The notes under the pieces: generated by a model
Told to the model about the DNA's origin: nothing
The model's database searches: none
Seen by the model: the letters and a program-made list of their open reading frames with translations, nothing else
NCBI GenBank assembly: GCA_003946805.1
Contig: RPSH01000002.1
Span: 124,001 to 188,000, forward strand
Reading direction: 5' to 3'
Origin: Bacillus sp. 2B10
Lineage (GTDB): Bacteria > Pseudomonadota > Alphaproteobacteria > Sphingomonadales > Sphingomonadaceae
DNA: 64,000 nucleotides
Translations under genes and position numbers: made by a program
Part shown: positions 17,084 through 26,120 of the stretch, in pieces
Layout of the letters: every line of letters begins with the position of its first letter
Position numbering within the stretch: position 1 is the first letter of the stretch

Positions 17084-17970
17084 GGCGCCTGCCGTGCGCC
17101 TTCGAGCGAATCCTGCGGCGCGGAGCCGAGGTCGCGATGGTGTATCGTGGGCGAAAATCCGTTCCCGCGCAACCATGCCCCCATCCGCTCCGCGACATGG
17201 ACCGAGCGGTGGCGCCCGCCGGTACAGCCGAACGCGATGGTGACATAGGATTTGCCCTCCGCCTGATAGCGGGGCAGCAGCGTCAGCAGCATCGTCTCGA
17301 ACGATGCGATCGCCGCGTCGTAGGCGGGATCCGCCCGGACATAGGCGGCGACGTCGGCGTCGAGGCCGGTGCCCGGGCGCAGCACCGGGTCCCAGTGCGG
17401 ATTGCGCAGGAACCGCATGTCGAGCACGATATCGGCGTTGCGCGGCACGCCGCGCGCGAACCCGAACGACAGCACCGACAGCACCGGCTCGCTGCTGCCC
17501 GGTTCGGCGAAGGTGTCGCGCGTCCATTGCGCCAGGTCGGCGCGCGAGAAATTGGTGGTGTCTAGCAGCCGGTTGGCGAAGGCGCGCAGCGGCTCCAGCA
17601 CCTCGCGCTCGCTCTCGATCCCGTCGGCGGCGGTCCGGTCGAGCGCCAGCGGATGGCGCCGCCGCGTCTCGTTGTAGCGGCGCTCCAGCTCGGCCTGGCT
17701 GCTGTCGAGGAACAGCACGCTGACCCCGAAATCGGGCCGGGCGCGGATCGCCGCGACGATCTGTTCGGCGTCGAAGTCGCGGGTGCGCGTGCCGATGCCC
17801 ACCGCGAGCGGCCGTTCGGCATCGGCGGGGGTCGCGGCGATCAACTGGCCGAGCAGGCGCAGCGGCAGGTTGTCGACGATGTCCCAGCCGCTGTCCTCCA
17901 GCGTCTTGAGCACCGTCGACTTGCCCGCGCCGGACATGCCGGTGACGAGCAGGATATGGGCGTGCTGCAT
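17080..17970 (-). CDS. rapZ: RNase adapter / nucleotide-binding protein RapZ (YvcJ family)
   Basis: A 296-residue P-loop protein. Walker A TGMSGAGKST is at residues 10-19, and the C-terminal domain has the conserved GCTGGRHRSV that binds RNA or a small ligand in E. coli RapZ, where the protein steers RNase E to GlmZ. Alphaproteobacteria lack GlmZ, so the target here is unknown; its position between HPr kinase and EIIA suggests coupling to PTS signalling. ATG 17970 (MQHAHILLVTG) shares one base with the hprK stop, giving tight coupling. Confidence 0.92.
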   Translation of the reverse strand: MQHAHILLVTGMSGAGKSTVLKTLEDSGWDIVDNLPLRLLGQLIAATPADAERPLAVGIGTRTRDFDAEQIVAAIRARPDFGVSVLFLDSSQAELERRYNETRRRHPLALDRTAADGIESEREVLEPLRAFANRLLDTTNFSRADLAQWTRDTFAEPGSSEPVLSVLSFGFARGVPRNADIVLDMRFLRNPHWDPVLRPGTGLDADVAAYVRADPAYDAAIASFETMLLTLLPRYQAEGKSYVTIAFGCTGGRHRSVHVAERMGAWLRGNGFSPTIHHRDLGSAPQDSLEGARQAP

Positions 17971-18377
17971 TATCGTGCGATCCCGTCGAGCATGAGGCGG
18001 ATTCGCGCCGGCGCCGATGCCTCGAGCAGCGACAGCGTATAGGCGGGCAGGGCGATGCCCGCGATCGAGTGCGTGGCCGGCTCGGGCATCCGCCCGGGTG
18101 TTCCCGCCTCGACCCACAGCGCCACGGGAACGTCGCGGCTGAACGGACGCTCGACGATGCCGATCCCGCGCACCTCGATCCGCCCGGCGATGTTGTCGGG
18201 CGGCGTCGCGTGGAGCGTGCCGTCACGGGCCGCGACGATCGTATAGTCGTCGCTGACCAGCATCGCCCCGTCGTCGATCAGCCGCAGCGTCAGGTCCGAC
18301 TTGCCCGATCCGGACGGCCCGGCGATCAGCACGCCGCGCCCGTCGATCGCGACGCAGCACGCATGGATCGCGCTCAC
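17970..18377 (-). CDS. hprK: HPr kinase, short alphaproteobacterial form
   Basis: A 135-residue protein equal to only the catalytic C-terminal half of Firmicute HPrK/P (about 310 residues). Walker A GPSGSGKSDLTLRL is at residues 20-33; VSDDYT and the GIGIVERPF segment carry the acidic metal and substrate sites. It would phosphorylate Ser47 of the HPr encoded two genes on. The N-terminal sensor domain is absent, as in other alphaproteobacteria. ATG 18377 overlaps the chvG stop by 4 bases. Confidence 0.9.
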   Translation of the reverse strand: MSAIHACCVAIDGRGVLIAGPSGSGKSDLTLRLIDDGAMLVSDDYTIVAARDGTLHATPPDNIAGRIEVRGIGIVERPFSRDVPVALWVEAGTPGRMPEPATHSIAGIALPAYTLSLLEASAPARIRLMLDGIAR

Positions 18378-19948
18378 GCGCCGGCCACCGGCAGCTGCAC
18401 GACGAAGCGCGCGCCTTCGCGGTGGTCCCTGCGTGATTCGGCGGCGATCATACCGCCATGCCCTTCGACGATGGTCCGGGCGATGGCAAGGCCAAGGCCC
18501 GAATGCCGTCCGAACGCCTCGTCGCCCGGCCGCACCGAATGGAAGCGACGGAACACCGCCTCGCGCTGTTCGGGGGGCACGCCGGGGCCGTCGTCGACCA
18601 CCTCGACCTCGACCAGGTCGCCGTCGTTGGTCCCGGCGATCCGCACCGTGCCGCCGGGTGGCGAGAACGAGACGGCGTTGTCGATCAGGTTGGCGAACAC
18701 CCGTTCCAGCCGCGCCCCCTCGCCATGGACCACCAGCACCTCGTCATGGTCGAACGTCAGCGTGACGTCCCGGGCGATCCCGCGATCGGTGCGATAGTCG
18801 ACCAGCGCGGCGATCAGCGCGCCCAGGTCGACGGCCTCGAACTTCGCCCGCGCCAGCTGCGCATCGAGCCGCGACGCGTCGGAAATGTCGGTGATAAGCC
18901 GGTCGAGCCGGTGGACATCGTCCTGCACGATCGCCAGCAACTGCGCGCGCAGGTCCGGGTCCTGCACCGCGCCGAGGCCGTCGACCGCCGATCGCAGCGA
19001 CGCCAGCGGGTTCTTCAGTTCGTGCGTGACGTCGGCGGCGAATGCCTCGGTCGCGTCGATCCGGCTGCGCAGCGCGCCGGTCATGTCCGACAGCGCGCGC
19101 GCCAGCATCCCGATCTCGTCGCGGCGGCTGGGCAGGCGCGGCACCACGACTTCGCGGTCGCGGCCCAGCCGCACCCGGATCGCGGCGCGCGCCAGCATCC
19201 GCATCGGCCGCACGATGGTGCGCGCAAGGAACAGCGACAGCAGCACCGACAGCAGCACCGCGACGCCGAGGACGAGGCTGAGGCGCGCGCGCTCGGTCCG
19301 CACCGTCTGCGTGATGTCGCGGGCGTTGACCGTCGCCATCAGCACCCGGTCCTCGGGCAGCGGCGCGGCGGCGGTGACCACCGGCGTCCGGTCGGGCGCG
19401 CGCCACACGCTGGCCGCGGTGCCGCCGGTGGTGCGCACCGTCACCACGTCGGGCCAGCGCAGGCCGCGCCCCGGCGCGCGTTCGCGGTACAGCGGGTCGC
19501 GTTCGTTGCCGACCACCGTGTCGATCCCGGCGTCCAGCGCGCGGGCGGCATCCTGTTGCCATCCGTCCTTGTCGGGATCGACCAGCTGGAAATTGCGTAC
19601 CCCCAGCGCCCGGCTGTCGGCGACCAGCCGCCCGCGCCGGTCGTAGATGCGCAACCGCAGCCCCGACTTGCGCGCGAAATTGACCATTTCGTCGGTGCGG
19701 TCGTCGGGCGGCATCAGCGACAGCGCCTCGGCGATCAGCCGCACCTCGCGCTCCGCCTGCGCCACCCGCCCGTCGACGATCCGCGCGCGATAGCTGTCGA
19801 GATAGAAGAACCCGCCCGCCAGCAGCGCCAGCGCGAAGATGTTCACGAACAGGATGCGCGGCGTCAGCGACACGCGGCCGGACCAGCGCAGCGACAGCGC
19901 GCCTTCGTCCGCGGGCGGCGCGTCGTCGGGGAGTTCAGGGGCAGGCAT
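18374..19948 (-). CDS. chvG: envelope stimulus-sensing histidine kinase ChvG
   Basis: A 524-residue membrane kinase. Two transmembrane helices (about residues 32-50 and 230-250) flank a large periplasmic sensor domain; HAMP follows, then HisKA with phospho-acceptor His309 (VTHELKNPLASL), and an ATPase domain with FANLIDNAVSFSPP (N box), DDGPGVP (G1) and HSGLGLAIARTIVEGHGG (G2). ChvG/ExoS kinases respond to acid or cell-wall stress in rhizobia and Caulobacter. ATG 19948 is used; longer frames run into a palindromic repeat. The repeat at 19978-20092 lies between it and chvI. Confidence 0.92.
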   Translation of the reverse strand: MPAPELPDDAPPADEGALSLRWSGRVSLTPRILFVNIFALALLAGGFFYLDSYRARIVDGRVAQAEREVRLIAEALSLMPPDDRTDEMVNFARKSGLRLRIYDRRGRLVADSRALGVRNFQLVDPDKDGWQQDAARALDAGIDTVVGNERDPLYRERAPGRGLRWPDVVTVRTTGGTAASVWRAPDRTPVVTAAAPLPEDRVLMATVNARDITQTVRTERARLSLVLGVAVLLSVLLSLFLARTIVRPMRMLARAAIRVRLGRDREVVVPRLPSRRDEIGMLARALSDMTGALRSRIDATEAFAADVTHELKNPLASLRSAVDGLGAVQDPDLRAQLLAIVQDDVHRLDRLITDISDASRLDAQLARAKFEAVDLGALIAALVDYRTDRGIARDVTLTFDHDEVLVVHGEGARLERVFANLIDNAVSFSPPGGTVRIAGTNDGDLVEVEVVDDGPGVPPEQREAVFRRFHSVRPGDEAFGRHSGLGLAIARTIVEGHGGMIAAESRRDHREGARFVVQLPVAGA

Positions 19949-19977
19949 CAGCGCTGGGCCCTTCCGGCGCGCAACAT

Positions 19978-20092
19978 CCGTTCGTCCTGAGTAGCCATTG
20001 AGCTTGTCGAAAGGGCGTATCGAAGGACTGTCCGGCGGCAAGTGCTTCGATACGGGTCTTCGACAAGCTCAGCCCCTACTCAGCACGAACGG
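19978..20092. repeat. family B palindromic repeat separating chvI and chvG
   Basis: Arms CCGTTCGTCCTGAGTAG and CTACTCAGCACGAACGG bound a 115-base unit with inner inverted segments GAGCTTGTCGAA.../...TTCGACAAGCTC and GTATCGAAG/CTTCGATAC. A second near-identical copy is at 26121-26236. It fills almost the whole 165-base gap inside what should be a tight two-component operon. Confidence 0.88.
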
Positions 20093-20113
20093 TTGGATTC
20101 TGGAAACATAGAC

Positions 20114-20824
20114 CTATTCGTCCGCGAACCGATACCCTGCGCCATACAGCGTCTCGATCGCGTCGAATTCGCGGTCGACCTGCCGGAATTTCCGCCGCAA
20201 CCGCTTGATATGGCTGTCGATCGTCCGGTCGTCGACATAGATGTCGTCCTGATAGGCGGCGTCCATCAACTGGTTGCGCGTCTTGACGATGCCCGGGCGG
20301 CTGGCCAGCGTCTCGAGGATCAGGAACTCGGTGACGGTCAGCACGACGTTCTCGCCGTTCCACGTCACCTTGTGCCGCGCCGGGTCCATCGCCAGCCGCC
20401 CGCGCTCCAGCACCGCCTGGGCCGCGGCTTCGCTGCCACCGGGCTCGCCCGCCTGCGCCGGTTCGGCCCGGCGCAGGATGGCGCGGATGCGCGCGATCAG
20501 CAGCCGTTGCGAGAACGGCTTGGCGATATAGTCGTCGGCGCCCATCGCCAGCCCCAGCGCCTCGTCCAGCTCGTCGTCCTTGCTGGTCAGGAAGATCACC
20601 GGCAACCGGCTCCGCTCGCGCAGGCGGCGCAGCAGTTCGAGCCCGTCCATGCGCGGCATCTTGATGTCGAGCACGGCCAGGTCGGGCGGGTTCTCGGCAA
20701 AGGCCTTCAACGCGACCTCGCCGTCCGAATAGACCCGCGTCACGAACCCCTCGGTCTGCAACGCGATCGAGACGGAGGTCAGGATGTTGCGGTCGTCGTC
20801 GACCAGCGCGATCGTGGCGGTCAT
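20114..20824 (-). CDS. chvI: OmpR-family response regulator ChvI
   Basis: A 236-residue regulator. The receiver domain has DDD (9-11), phospho-acceptor Asp53 ([13 protein letters not shown]) and the Lys in AKPFSQ; the C-terminal winged helix contains [16 protein letters not shown] and [17 protein letters not shown]. It should be phosphorylated by the neighbouring ChvG. It is divergent from pckA, an arrangement conserved in rhizobia, where ChvI and PTS genes influence central carbon metabolism. The gap to chvG is occupied by a repeat. Confidence 0.94.
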   Translation of the reverse strand: MTATIALVDDDRNILTSVSIALQTEGFVTRVYSDGEVALKAFAENPPDLAVLDIKMPRMDGLELLRRLRERSRLPVIFLTSKDDELDEALGLAMGADDYIAKPFSQRLLIARIRAILRRAEPAQAGEPGGSEAAAQAVLERGRLAMDPARHKVTWNGENVVLTVTEFLILETLASRPGIVKTRNQLMDAAYQDDIYVDDRTIDSHIKRLRRKFRQVDREFDAIETLYGAGYRFADE

Positions 20825-21073
20825 GGGCGGAAATCCGTGTGCATCACGTCCGACGGTTACGGGAAAGGGGCGTCCCGCTCAATGCCCTGCGCCCGGGCGT
20901 GGGGGACATTCATTCTTTGGGCTGAACCTCCGCCCGACGGTCATTCCGGATCAGGACCGGGGCGACGGGAAGGGTAACGAGCGCATCCCTCGTCTCATAT
21001 ATATCATATAATTCGTTCGCTAACCCATTGGGCGCGCCCGCAAAACGTGCCGATGATATTGTTGTTTAACGTG

Positions 21074-21102
21074 TTTGACGGACTGCCTCGTCGCGCTTAC
21101 AG
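21074..21102 (+). promoter_or_regulatory. candidate pckA promoter
   Basis: TTGACG at 21074-21079 and TACAGC at 21097-21102 are separated by 17 bases, 62 bases before the pckA ATG. The -35 is good and the -10 weak. The 339-base region 20825-21163 also holds an AT-rich stretch (about 20995-21015) unusual for this genome, which may carry other promoter elements for chvI or pckA. Confidence 0.4.
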
Positions 21103-21163
21103 CAACGGGAAATCGCGGGACGGGACTACCGTTCGCGAGTCGAGACCCGAGGGAGAACACAGC

Positions 21164-22771
21164 ATGGCGATCGTGACGCCCGAACATGGCCTGTCGGCAA
21201 TGGGGATCGAAACCCATGCCGACGTCCACTGGAACCTGCGCACGCCGCAGCTGGTCGAGGCGGCGGTCGCGCGCGGCGAGGGGCGTCTGGCGAAGGACGG
21301 CCCGCTGGTCGTCACCACCGGTCGCCACACCGGCCGCAGCCCGCAGGACAAGTTCATGGTCCGCGATGCCGTGACCGAGGATACGGTGTGGTGGGGGAAG
21401 ACCAACCGGGCGATGACCCCGGAGCATTTCGCGACGCTCAAGGCGGATTTCCTCGCCGAGCTGGTCAACGAACCGACGCTGTTCGTGCAGGACTTGTTCG
21501 GCGGGTCGCAGCCCGAACACCGGGTGAAGGTGCGCGTCATCAACACGCTGGCATGGCACAACCTGTTCATCCGCACGATGCTGGTCCGGCCGGGGGATGG
21601 CGATCTGGCGGGCTTCGTTCCCGACTTCACGATCATCGACCTGCCCAATTTCCACGCCGATCCGACACGCCACGGCTGCCGCAGCGAAACCGTGATCGCC
21701 GTCAGCCTGACCGAGAAGCTGATCCTGATCGGCGGCACGCAATATGCCGGCGAGATGAAGAAGTCAGTGTTCGGACTGCTGAACTTCCTGCTGCCCGAAA
21801 CCGGCACGATGCCGATGCACTGTTCGGCCAATATCGGGCCGAACGGCGATACCGCCGTGTTCTTCGGGCTGTCGGGCACCGGCAAGACGACGCTGTCGGC
21901 CGATGCCAGCCGCACGCTGATCGGCGACGACGAACATGGCTGGTCCGACACCGCGGTCTTCAATTTCGAAGGCGGCTGCTATGCCAAGATGATCCGCCTG
22001 TCGGCCGAGGCCGAACCGGAAATCTTCGCGACGACCAGGCGCTTCGGCACCGTTCTCGAAAACGTGGTGATGGACGCCGACACCCGTGCGCTCGATCTCG
22101 ACGATCCGAGCATCGCCGAGAATTCGCGCGCCGCCTATCCGATCGAGTTCATTCCCAATGCGTCGGCCGACAATATGGGGCCGACCCCCAGCAACGTGGT
22201 GATGCTGACCGCCGACGCGTTCGGCATCCTGCCGCCGATCGCGCGGCTGACCCCCGATCAGGCGATGTATCATTTCCTGTCGGGCTACACGTCGAAGGTC
22301 GCGGGGACCGAGATCGGCGTGACCGAGCCCGAGCCGGTCTTCTCGACCTGTTTCGGCGCGCCGTTCATGCCGCGCCACCCCTCGGTCTACGGCAACCTGC
22401 TGAAAGAGCGGATCGCGAAGGGTAATGTCGATTGCTGGCTGGTCAACACCGGCTGGACCGGCGGCCAGTATGGCGAGGGGCGCCGCATGCCGATCAAGGC
22501 GACGCGCGCGCTGCTCGCCGCCGCGTTGGACGGGTCGCTGTCCGACGGAGAATTCCGCACCGATCCCAATTTCGGGTTCGAGGTGCCGGTGTCGGTGCCG
22601 GGCGTCGATGCCGCGATCCTCGACCCGCGCAGCACCTGGGCCGACGGTGCCGCCTATGACCGCACCGCCGCAAAGCTGGTCGACCTGTTCAACGCCAATT
22701 TCGCGCAGTTCGCCGATGCGGTCGACGCCGGCGTCCGCGCCGCCGCGCCTAGGACGCGCGAACTGGCTTGA
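21164..22771 (+). CDS. pckA: phosphoenolpyruvate carboxykinase (ATP)
   Basis: A 535-residue gluconeogenic enzyme converting oxaloacetate and ATP to phosphoenolpyruvate. Visible landmarks are [12 protein letters not shown] (substrate arginines, 54-65), [13 protein letters not shown] (189-201), the P-loop GLSGTGKTT (235-243) and the metal site GDDEHGW. Length is typical. ATG 21164 is supported by GGGAG at 21151-21155. The gene stands alone, divergent from chvI, and ends in a strong terminator. Confidence 0.96.
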   Translation: MAIVTPEHGLSAMGIETHADVHWNLRTPQLVEAAVARGEGRLAKDGPLVVTTGRHTGRSPQDKFMVRDAVTEDTVWWGKTNRAMTPEHFATLKADFLAELVNEPTLFVQDLFGGSQPEHRVKVRVINTLAWHNLFIRTMLVRPGDGDLAGFVPDFTIIDLPNFHADPTRHGCRSETVIAVSLTEKLILIGGTQYAGEMKKSVFGLLNFLLPETGTMPMHCSANIGPNGDTAVFFGLSGTGKTTLSADASRTLIGDDEHGWSDTAVFNFEGGCYAKMIRLSAEAEPEIFATTRRFGTVLENVVMDADTRALDLDDPSIAENSRAAYPIEFIPNASADNMGPTPSNVVMLTADAFGILPPIARLTPDQAMYHFLSGYTSKVAGTEIGVTEPEPVFSTCFGAPFMPRHPSVYGNLLKERIAKGNVDCWLVNTGWTGGQYGEGRRMPIKATRALLAAALDGSLSDGEFRTDPNFGFEVPVSVPGVDAAILDPRSTWADGAAYDRTAAKLVDLFNANFAQFADAVDAGVRAAAPRTRELA

Positions 22772-22784
22772 GGGTAGGAGAGGA

Positions 22785-22816
22785 GCGCCCCCGCCACGCA
22801 AGCGGGGGCGCCGTTT
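22785..22816 (+). terminator. intrinsic terminator after pckA
   Basis: A 10-bp all-GC stem GCGCCCCCGC/GCGGGGGCGC with a 7-base loop, then CGTTT. It begins 14 bases after the pckA stop. Confidence 0.75.
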
Positions 22817-22855
22817 CCGCCGGAGCCTTCTCCGCCGCTCCGGCGTTTCCGCGTC

Positions 22856-23068
22856 ATGCCCCGCGATCCTGCCCATCCGCCCGCCGTGCAGCAAGCCGCG
22901 CTGACGCTGCGCGCCGGTCGCAGGCTGCGCGTGAAGGCAGAAGTCGGCGTTACGCCCGCCGGCCTGCTCTCGATCGGCGCGCTGGTATCGGCGATCCTGT
23001 TGTCGAGCGCCGCGATCGCCGTCGCCGCCCGCACGCCGCGGGACCGCAGGGGCCGCGATGTTCCTTGA
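22856..23068 (+). CDS. small single-pass membrane protein
   Basis: A 70-residue protein: a basic, hydrophilic N-terminus with LRAGRRLRVKAEVGVTP, one transmembrane helix (AGLLSIGALVSAILLSSAAIAVAA, about 36-59) and a basic tail. Sphingomonads carry similar short proteins with a VTP-x-GLL-x-IG segment, but I know no function. There is no clear ribosome-binding site before the ATG, and a start further inside is possible. Overlaps the next small gene by 11 bases. Confidence 0.5.
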   Translation: MPRDPAHPPAVQQAALTLRAGRRLRVKAEVGVTPAGLLSIGALVSAILLSSAAIAVAARTPRDRRGRDVP

Positions 23069-23246
23069 TTCCGGCGCGTGGCCGCCGCCCCCCGACGGCT
23101 ACGAACCGCCGCGCCCGCCCGCGCGCCTGACCCGGCCGCAGGAACGCGTGATGCTCGGCAGCATCGGCCTGTTCCTGCTGGTGATGTTCATCGGCCCGCT
23201 CGCCGGATCGTCGGTGATCGCCGCGCTGGCCGCGCTGTTTTCGTGA
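23058..23246 (+). CDS. small membrane protein, partner of the preceding gene
   Basis: A 62-residue protein with a Pro-rich N-terminus (GAWPPPPDGYEPPRPPARLT), the sequence RPQERVMLGSIG and one hydrophobic segment (SIGLFLLVMFIGPLAGSSVIAALAALF). Unknown family. The 11-base overlap with the upstream small membrane gene suggests they are translated together. Followed by a family C repeat. Confidence 0.5.
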   Translation: MFLDSGAWPPPPDGYEPPRPPARLTRPQERVMLGSIGLFLLVMFIGPLAGSSVIAALAALFS

Positions 23247-23270
23247 ACGTCGGCAGGAAGAAGAAACAGG

Positions 23271-23433
23271 GGTTCACGCGGAGGCGCGGAGACGCGGAGG
23301 AGTTTCGTCCGGCGCTGACGGTCCGCGAACGGGAGACGGCTTCCTCGGTTGCAGCGAGCGACAAGGCCGCTGGCGCGGCAGGAGGGTGAGCGCGGACGCA
23401 ACTCCTCCGCGCCTCCGCGCCTCCGCGTGAACC
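23271..23433. repeat. family C inverted repeat, copy 2
   Basis: Left arm GGTTCACGCGGAGGCGCGGA and right arm CGCCTCCGCGCCTCCGCGTG are inverted copies around a divergent centre. Lies between the small membrane gene and yaaA, which converge here. Confidence 0.78.
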
Positions 23434-23443
23434 AAATCTTCCT

Positions 23444-24193
23444 CTACCGAACGAACGTCCACCGATCCCCGTCCGCCCCGACGAACCGATAGCCGTCGCT
23501 GTCGAACCCCCGCATCGCGTCCACTTCGGTCACGCGGTGTTCGCACATCCACCGCGCCATCATGCCGCGCGCCCGCTTCGCATGGAAGCCGACGAAGCGC
23601 GGCCCTTCCGGCCCGTCCTCGCGGAAATCTACCTCGATCACCCGCACGCCGTCCGGCAGCCTGCCTGCCACCGCGTGCCAGTATTCCTGGCTGGCAAGGT
23701 TCAGCACCACGTCCGACCCGCTCGCCGCCACGTCCGCCGCCAACAGTGCGGCGATCCGCCCGTTCCAGAAGGCGTAGAGGTCCTTCGCCCGCCCCGGTGC
23801 CCAGCGCGTGCCCATCTCCAGCCGGTAGGGCCGGATCGCATCCAGCGGCCTGAGCAGCCCGTACAGCCCGGACAGGATGCGGACATGCGCCTGCGCAAAG
23901 TCGAACGCGGGAGCCTCCAGCGACTTCACCTCGAACCCGGCATAGACGTCGCCCGCGAACGCCCACAGCGCCGGCCGCTCGGGCGCGTCGGCGAAATCGC
24001 GATACCGCTGCGCATTAAGCTGCGCCAGCTTGGGCGAGATCCGCATCAGGCTGCCGAGCTTCGCCGCCCCCAGCCGCGCGGCCCCGCGCGCGATTTGCCC
24101 GGTCTCGTCGGGAAACCGGGGTGTGCTGGCGCGCAGGTCGGGCAGGGCGCTGTCATAGTCGAGCGTCTTGGCGGGGGACAGGATCGCGATCAT
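23444..24193 (-). CDS. yaaA: peroxide stress protein YaaA (DUF328)
   Basis: A 249-residue protein of the YaaA/DUF328 family, which in E. coli lowers free iron and protects DNA from Fenton damage. The N-terminus MIAILSPAKTLDYDS, the central AFAGDVYAGF and HVRILSGLYGLLRPLD, and RLEMGTRW are family hallmarks. Length is standard. It is monocistronic and divergent from the TPR protein gene. I see no OxyR-type site by eye in the upstream 187 bases. Confidence 0.92.
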   Translation of the reverse strand: MIAILSPAKTLDYDSALPDLRASTPRFPDETGQIARGAARLGAAKLGSLMRISPKLAQLNAQRYRDFADAPERPALWAFAGDVYAGFEVKSLEAPAFDFAQAHVRILSGLYGLLRPLDAIRPYRLEMGTRWAPGRAKDLYAFWNGRIAALLAADVAASGSDVVLNLASQEYWHAVAGRLPDGVRVIEVDFREDGPEGPRFVGFHAKRARGMMARWMCEHRVTEVDAMRGFDSDGYRFVGADGDRWTFVR

Positions 24194-24380
24194 CGCGCCC
24201 GCCTATCGCCCCGCGCGGAACCCGTCAAAGGGAGGGAGCCGATGCGTTCAACGCGCGTTCACCCGCCGTCGGGCAACGCAACGTTACGCGCGTGCGCTTG
24301 TGTGGCCGCGACGTTCGACCTAGATGGGCCGCGCCTGCCGGGCGCTCAGTCCAGCACCAGTTTTCGGGAGAGATCACGGC

Positions 24381-25685
24381 ATGACGTTCGTTTCCAAGGC
24401 TGCCCTCGCCGCCATGCTCGGCCTGGGTGCAACCCTGGTCGTCACCCCGCCGGCCGATGCCCAGCGCAAGAAGAAGGAGGAGGCGGCCCCCGCCGCCCCG
24501 CAGATTCAGGTCGGCGAGGCGTTCCGCACCGCCGCGCTCGCCGCCGACGCCGCGATCAAGGCGAAGGACTTCGCCACCGCCGATCAGCAGATCGCCGCGA
24601 TGCAGGCTGCGGCCACCGCCGGCAATCAGGATGAAGCCTATTTCCTCGCCCAGCTGAAGGTCTCGGCCGCGCAGGCGAAGAACGACCGTCCGGCGCTCGC
24701 CGCCGCGATCGACGAGCTGCTCGCCAGCCCCAAGCTGAAGCCCGAGGAGCGCGGCGGCCTGTACTATAACCGCGGCGTCCTCGCGCTCGACACCAAGCAG
24801 ACCGACGTCGCGGTGCAGAATTTCGAACGTGCCAAGCAGGCGGGCTATGCCGAGCCGGACCTCGAACTGCGCCTCGCCAGCATCGCGATCCAGAAGGGTC
24901 AGGTCGATCAGGGCCTCGCCAGCCTCGACAAGGTCATGGCCGCGCGCAAGGCATCGGGCCAGCCGGTTCCGGCCAACTGGTACGACGTCGCCATCTCGCA
25001 GCTCTACCGGTCGAACCGTCCGGTCGAGGCGGGTCAGTGGGCGCGCCGCAAGCTGGCCGAATATCCGACGCAGGCGAACTGGCGCACCGTGCTGGCGCTG
25101 TTCCGCGACCGCGCCGACAACAAGGGCGCGACGCTGGGCAACCAGGCCCGCGTCGACGTGCTGCGCCTGATGCGCGACACCAAGTCGCTCGCTGACCAGA
25201 ACGACTATCGCGACTATGTCCAGACGACGCAGGACATCGGCCTGCCCTATGAGACGGTCGCGGTGATCGACGAAGGCCGCGCCGCCGGCAAGATTCCGGC
25301 CTCGGCCAGCGTCTTCAACCAGCTGAAGACCACCGCCCAGACCCAGATCAAGAACGACGGTTCGGTCGCCGCGCTCGAAACGCGCGCCAAGGCCGGCGCA
25401 AACGGCCGTGCCGCGCTGGCCGCGGGCAACGTCTATCTGGCGACCGGCAACAATGCCAAGGCGGTCGAGCTGTTCAACCTCGCGCTGCAGAAGGGCGGCA
25501 TCGACGCCGACGAAGCCAACACCCGCATCGGCATCGCCCATGCCCGTGCCGGCCAGTCGGCCGAAGCCAAGGCGGCCTTCGCCAAGGTCACCACCGGCCC
25601 GCGCGCAGAGATCGCCAGCTTCTGGACCTTCTACGTCGACAACCCCCGCGTCACCGCCTCGACCCCGGCGGTCGGCAACAACTGA
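24381..25685 (+). CDS. secreted TPR-repeat protein
   Basis: A 434-residue exported protein. A signal peptide (residues 1-30, ending PPADAQ) is followed by a Lys/Glu patch and about seven helical TPR-like units (for example GGLYYNRGVLALDTKQTDVAVQNFERAKQ and AGNVYLATGNNAKAVELFNLAL). TPR proteins of this kind are scaffolds in the periplasm; no partner is evident. ATG 24381 has GGGAGAGA upstream. An excellent intrinsic terminator follows, so it is probably a single-gene unit. The very regular codon use suggests high expression. Confidence 0.82.
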   Translation: MTFVSKAALAAMLGLGATLVVTPPADAQRKKKEEAAPAAPQIQVGEAFRTAALAADAAIKAKDFATADQQIAAMQAAATAGNQDEAYFLAQLKVSAAQAKNDRPALAAAIDELLASPKLKPEERGGLYYNRGVLALDTKQTDVAVQNFERAKQAGYAEPDLELRLASIAIQKGQVDQGLASLDKVMAARKASGQPVPANWYDVAISQLYRSNRPVEAGQWARRKLAEYPTQANWRTVLALFRDRADNKGATLGNQARVDVLRLMRDTKSLADQNDYRDYVQTTQDIGLPYETVAVIDEGRAAGKIPASASVFNQLKTTAQTQIKNDGSVAALETRAKAGANGRAALAAGNVYLATGNNAKAVELFNLALQKGGIDADEANTRIGIAHARAGQSAEAKAAFAKVTTGPRAEIASFWTFYVDNPRVTASTPAVGNN

Positions 25686-25707
25686 TCGCGGTCGGTGTGA
25701 AATGAAG

Positions 25708-25744
25708 CGGCCCGGACAGGCGACTGTCCGGGCCGTTCTGGTTT
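25708..25744 (+). terminator. intrinsic terminator after the TPR gene
   Basis: A perfect 12-bp stem CGGCCCGGACAG/CTGTCCGGGCCG closed by a GCGA tetraloop, followed by TTCTGGTTT. Classical rho-independent form, 22 bases after the stop. Confidence 0.88.
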
Positions 25745-25765
25745 AGAGTTTGATCCATCCCTGTT

Positions 25766-25860
25766 GAAACGGGCGTCATCCCAGCGAAGGCTGGGATCTC
25801 CCGGTGGTAGCGCGCAGCAGGCGCCGATGGAGACCACAGCCTTCGCTGGGATGACGTTTC
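25766..25860. repeat. family A palindromic repeat, copy 5
   Basis: Arms GAAACGGGCGTCATCCCAGC and ...CTGGGATGACGTTTC with inner palindromes CCCAGCGAAGGCTGGG. First element of a repeat cluster that fills the 631 bases between the TPR gene and the Lrp gene; I see no coding sequence in that gap. Confidence 0.85.
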
Positions 25861-25904
25861 CAAACGGATGCGTCAAACGCCAGAGCGACTGAATATACCC
25901 AGAT

Positions 25905-26086
25905 CCGTTCGGTTCGAGTAGCGATCGAGCGAAGTCGAGATGAAGCAGGTGAACATGTCCCCGGCATGTTCAGGATTGTCCGGGGGACAATCCGGCCTGC
26001 TTCATCGTATCGAGAACGGGGTTCCGCTGGGCAGGCGTTCTCGACGGACGCTTCTCGACAAGCTCGAAGCTGCTCGAACCGAACGG
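25905..26086. repeat. complex inverted repeat with cloverleaf-like centre
   Basis: Outer arms CCGTTCGGTTCGAGTAGC and ...GCTGCTCGAACCGAACGG are inverted. The centre, 25939-26006, has an 11-bp stem GATGAAGCAGG/CCTGCTTCATC enclosing two perfect hairpins: GAACATG/CATGTTC (7 bp) and GGATTGTCC/GGACAATCC (9 bp, loop GGG). The result is a three-way junction in single-stranded DNA or RNA. A related shortened element lies at about 26261-26340. Confidence 0.75.
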
Positions 26087-26120
26087 GGAGGAGATAGGGG
26101 ACGGGAATGGTAGGAACTTT

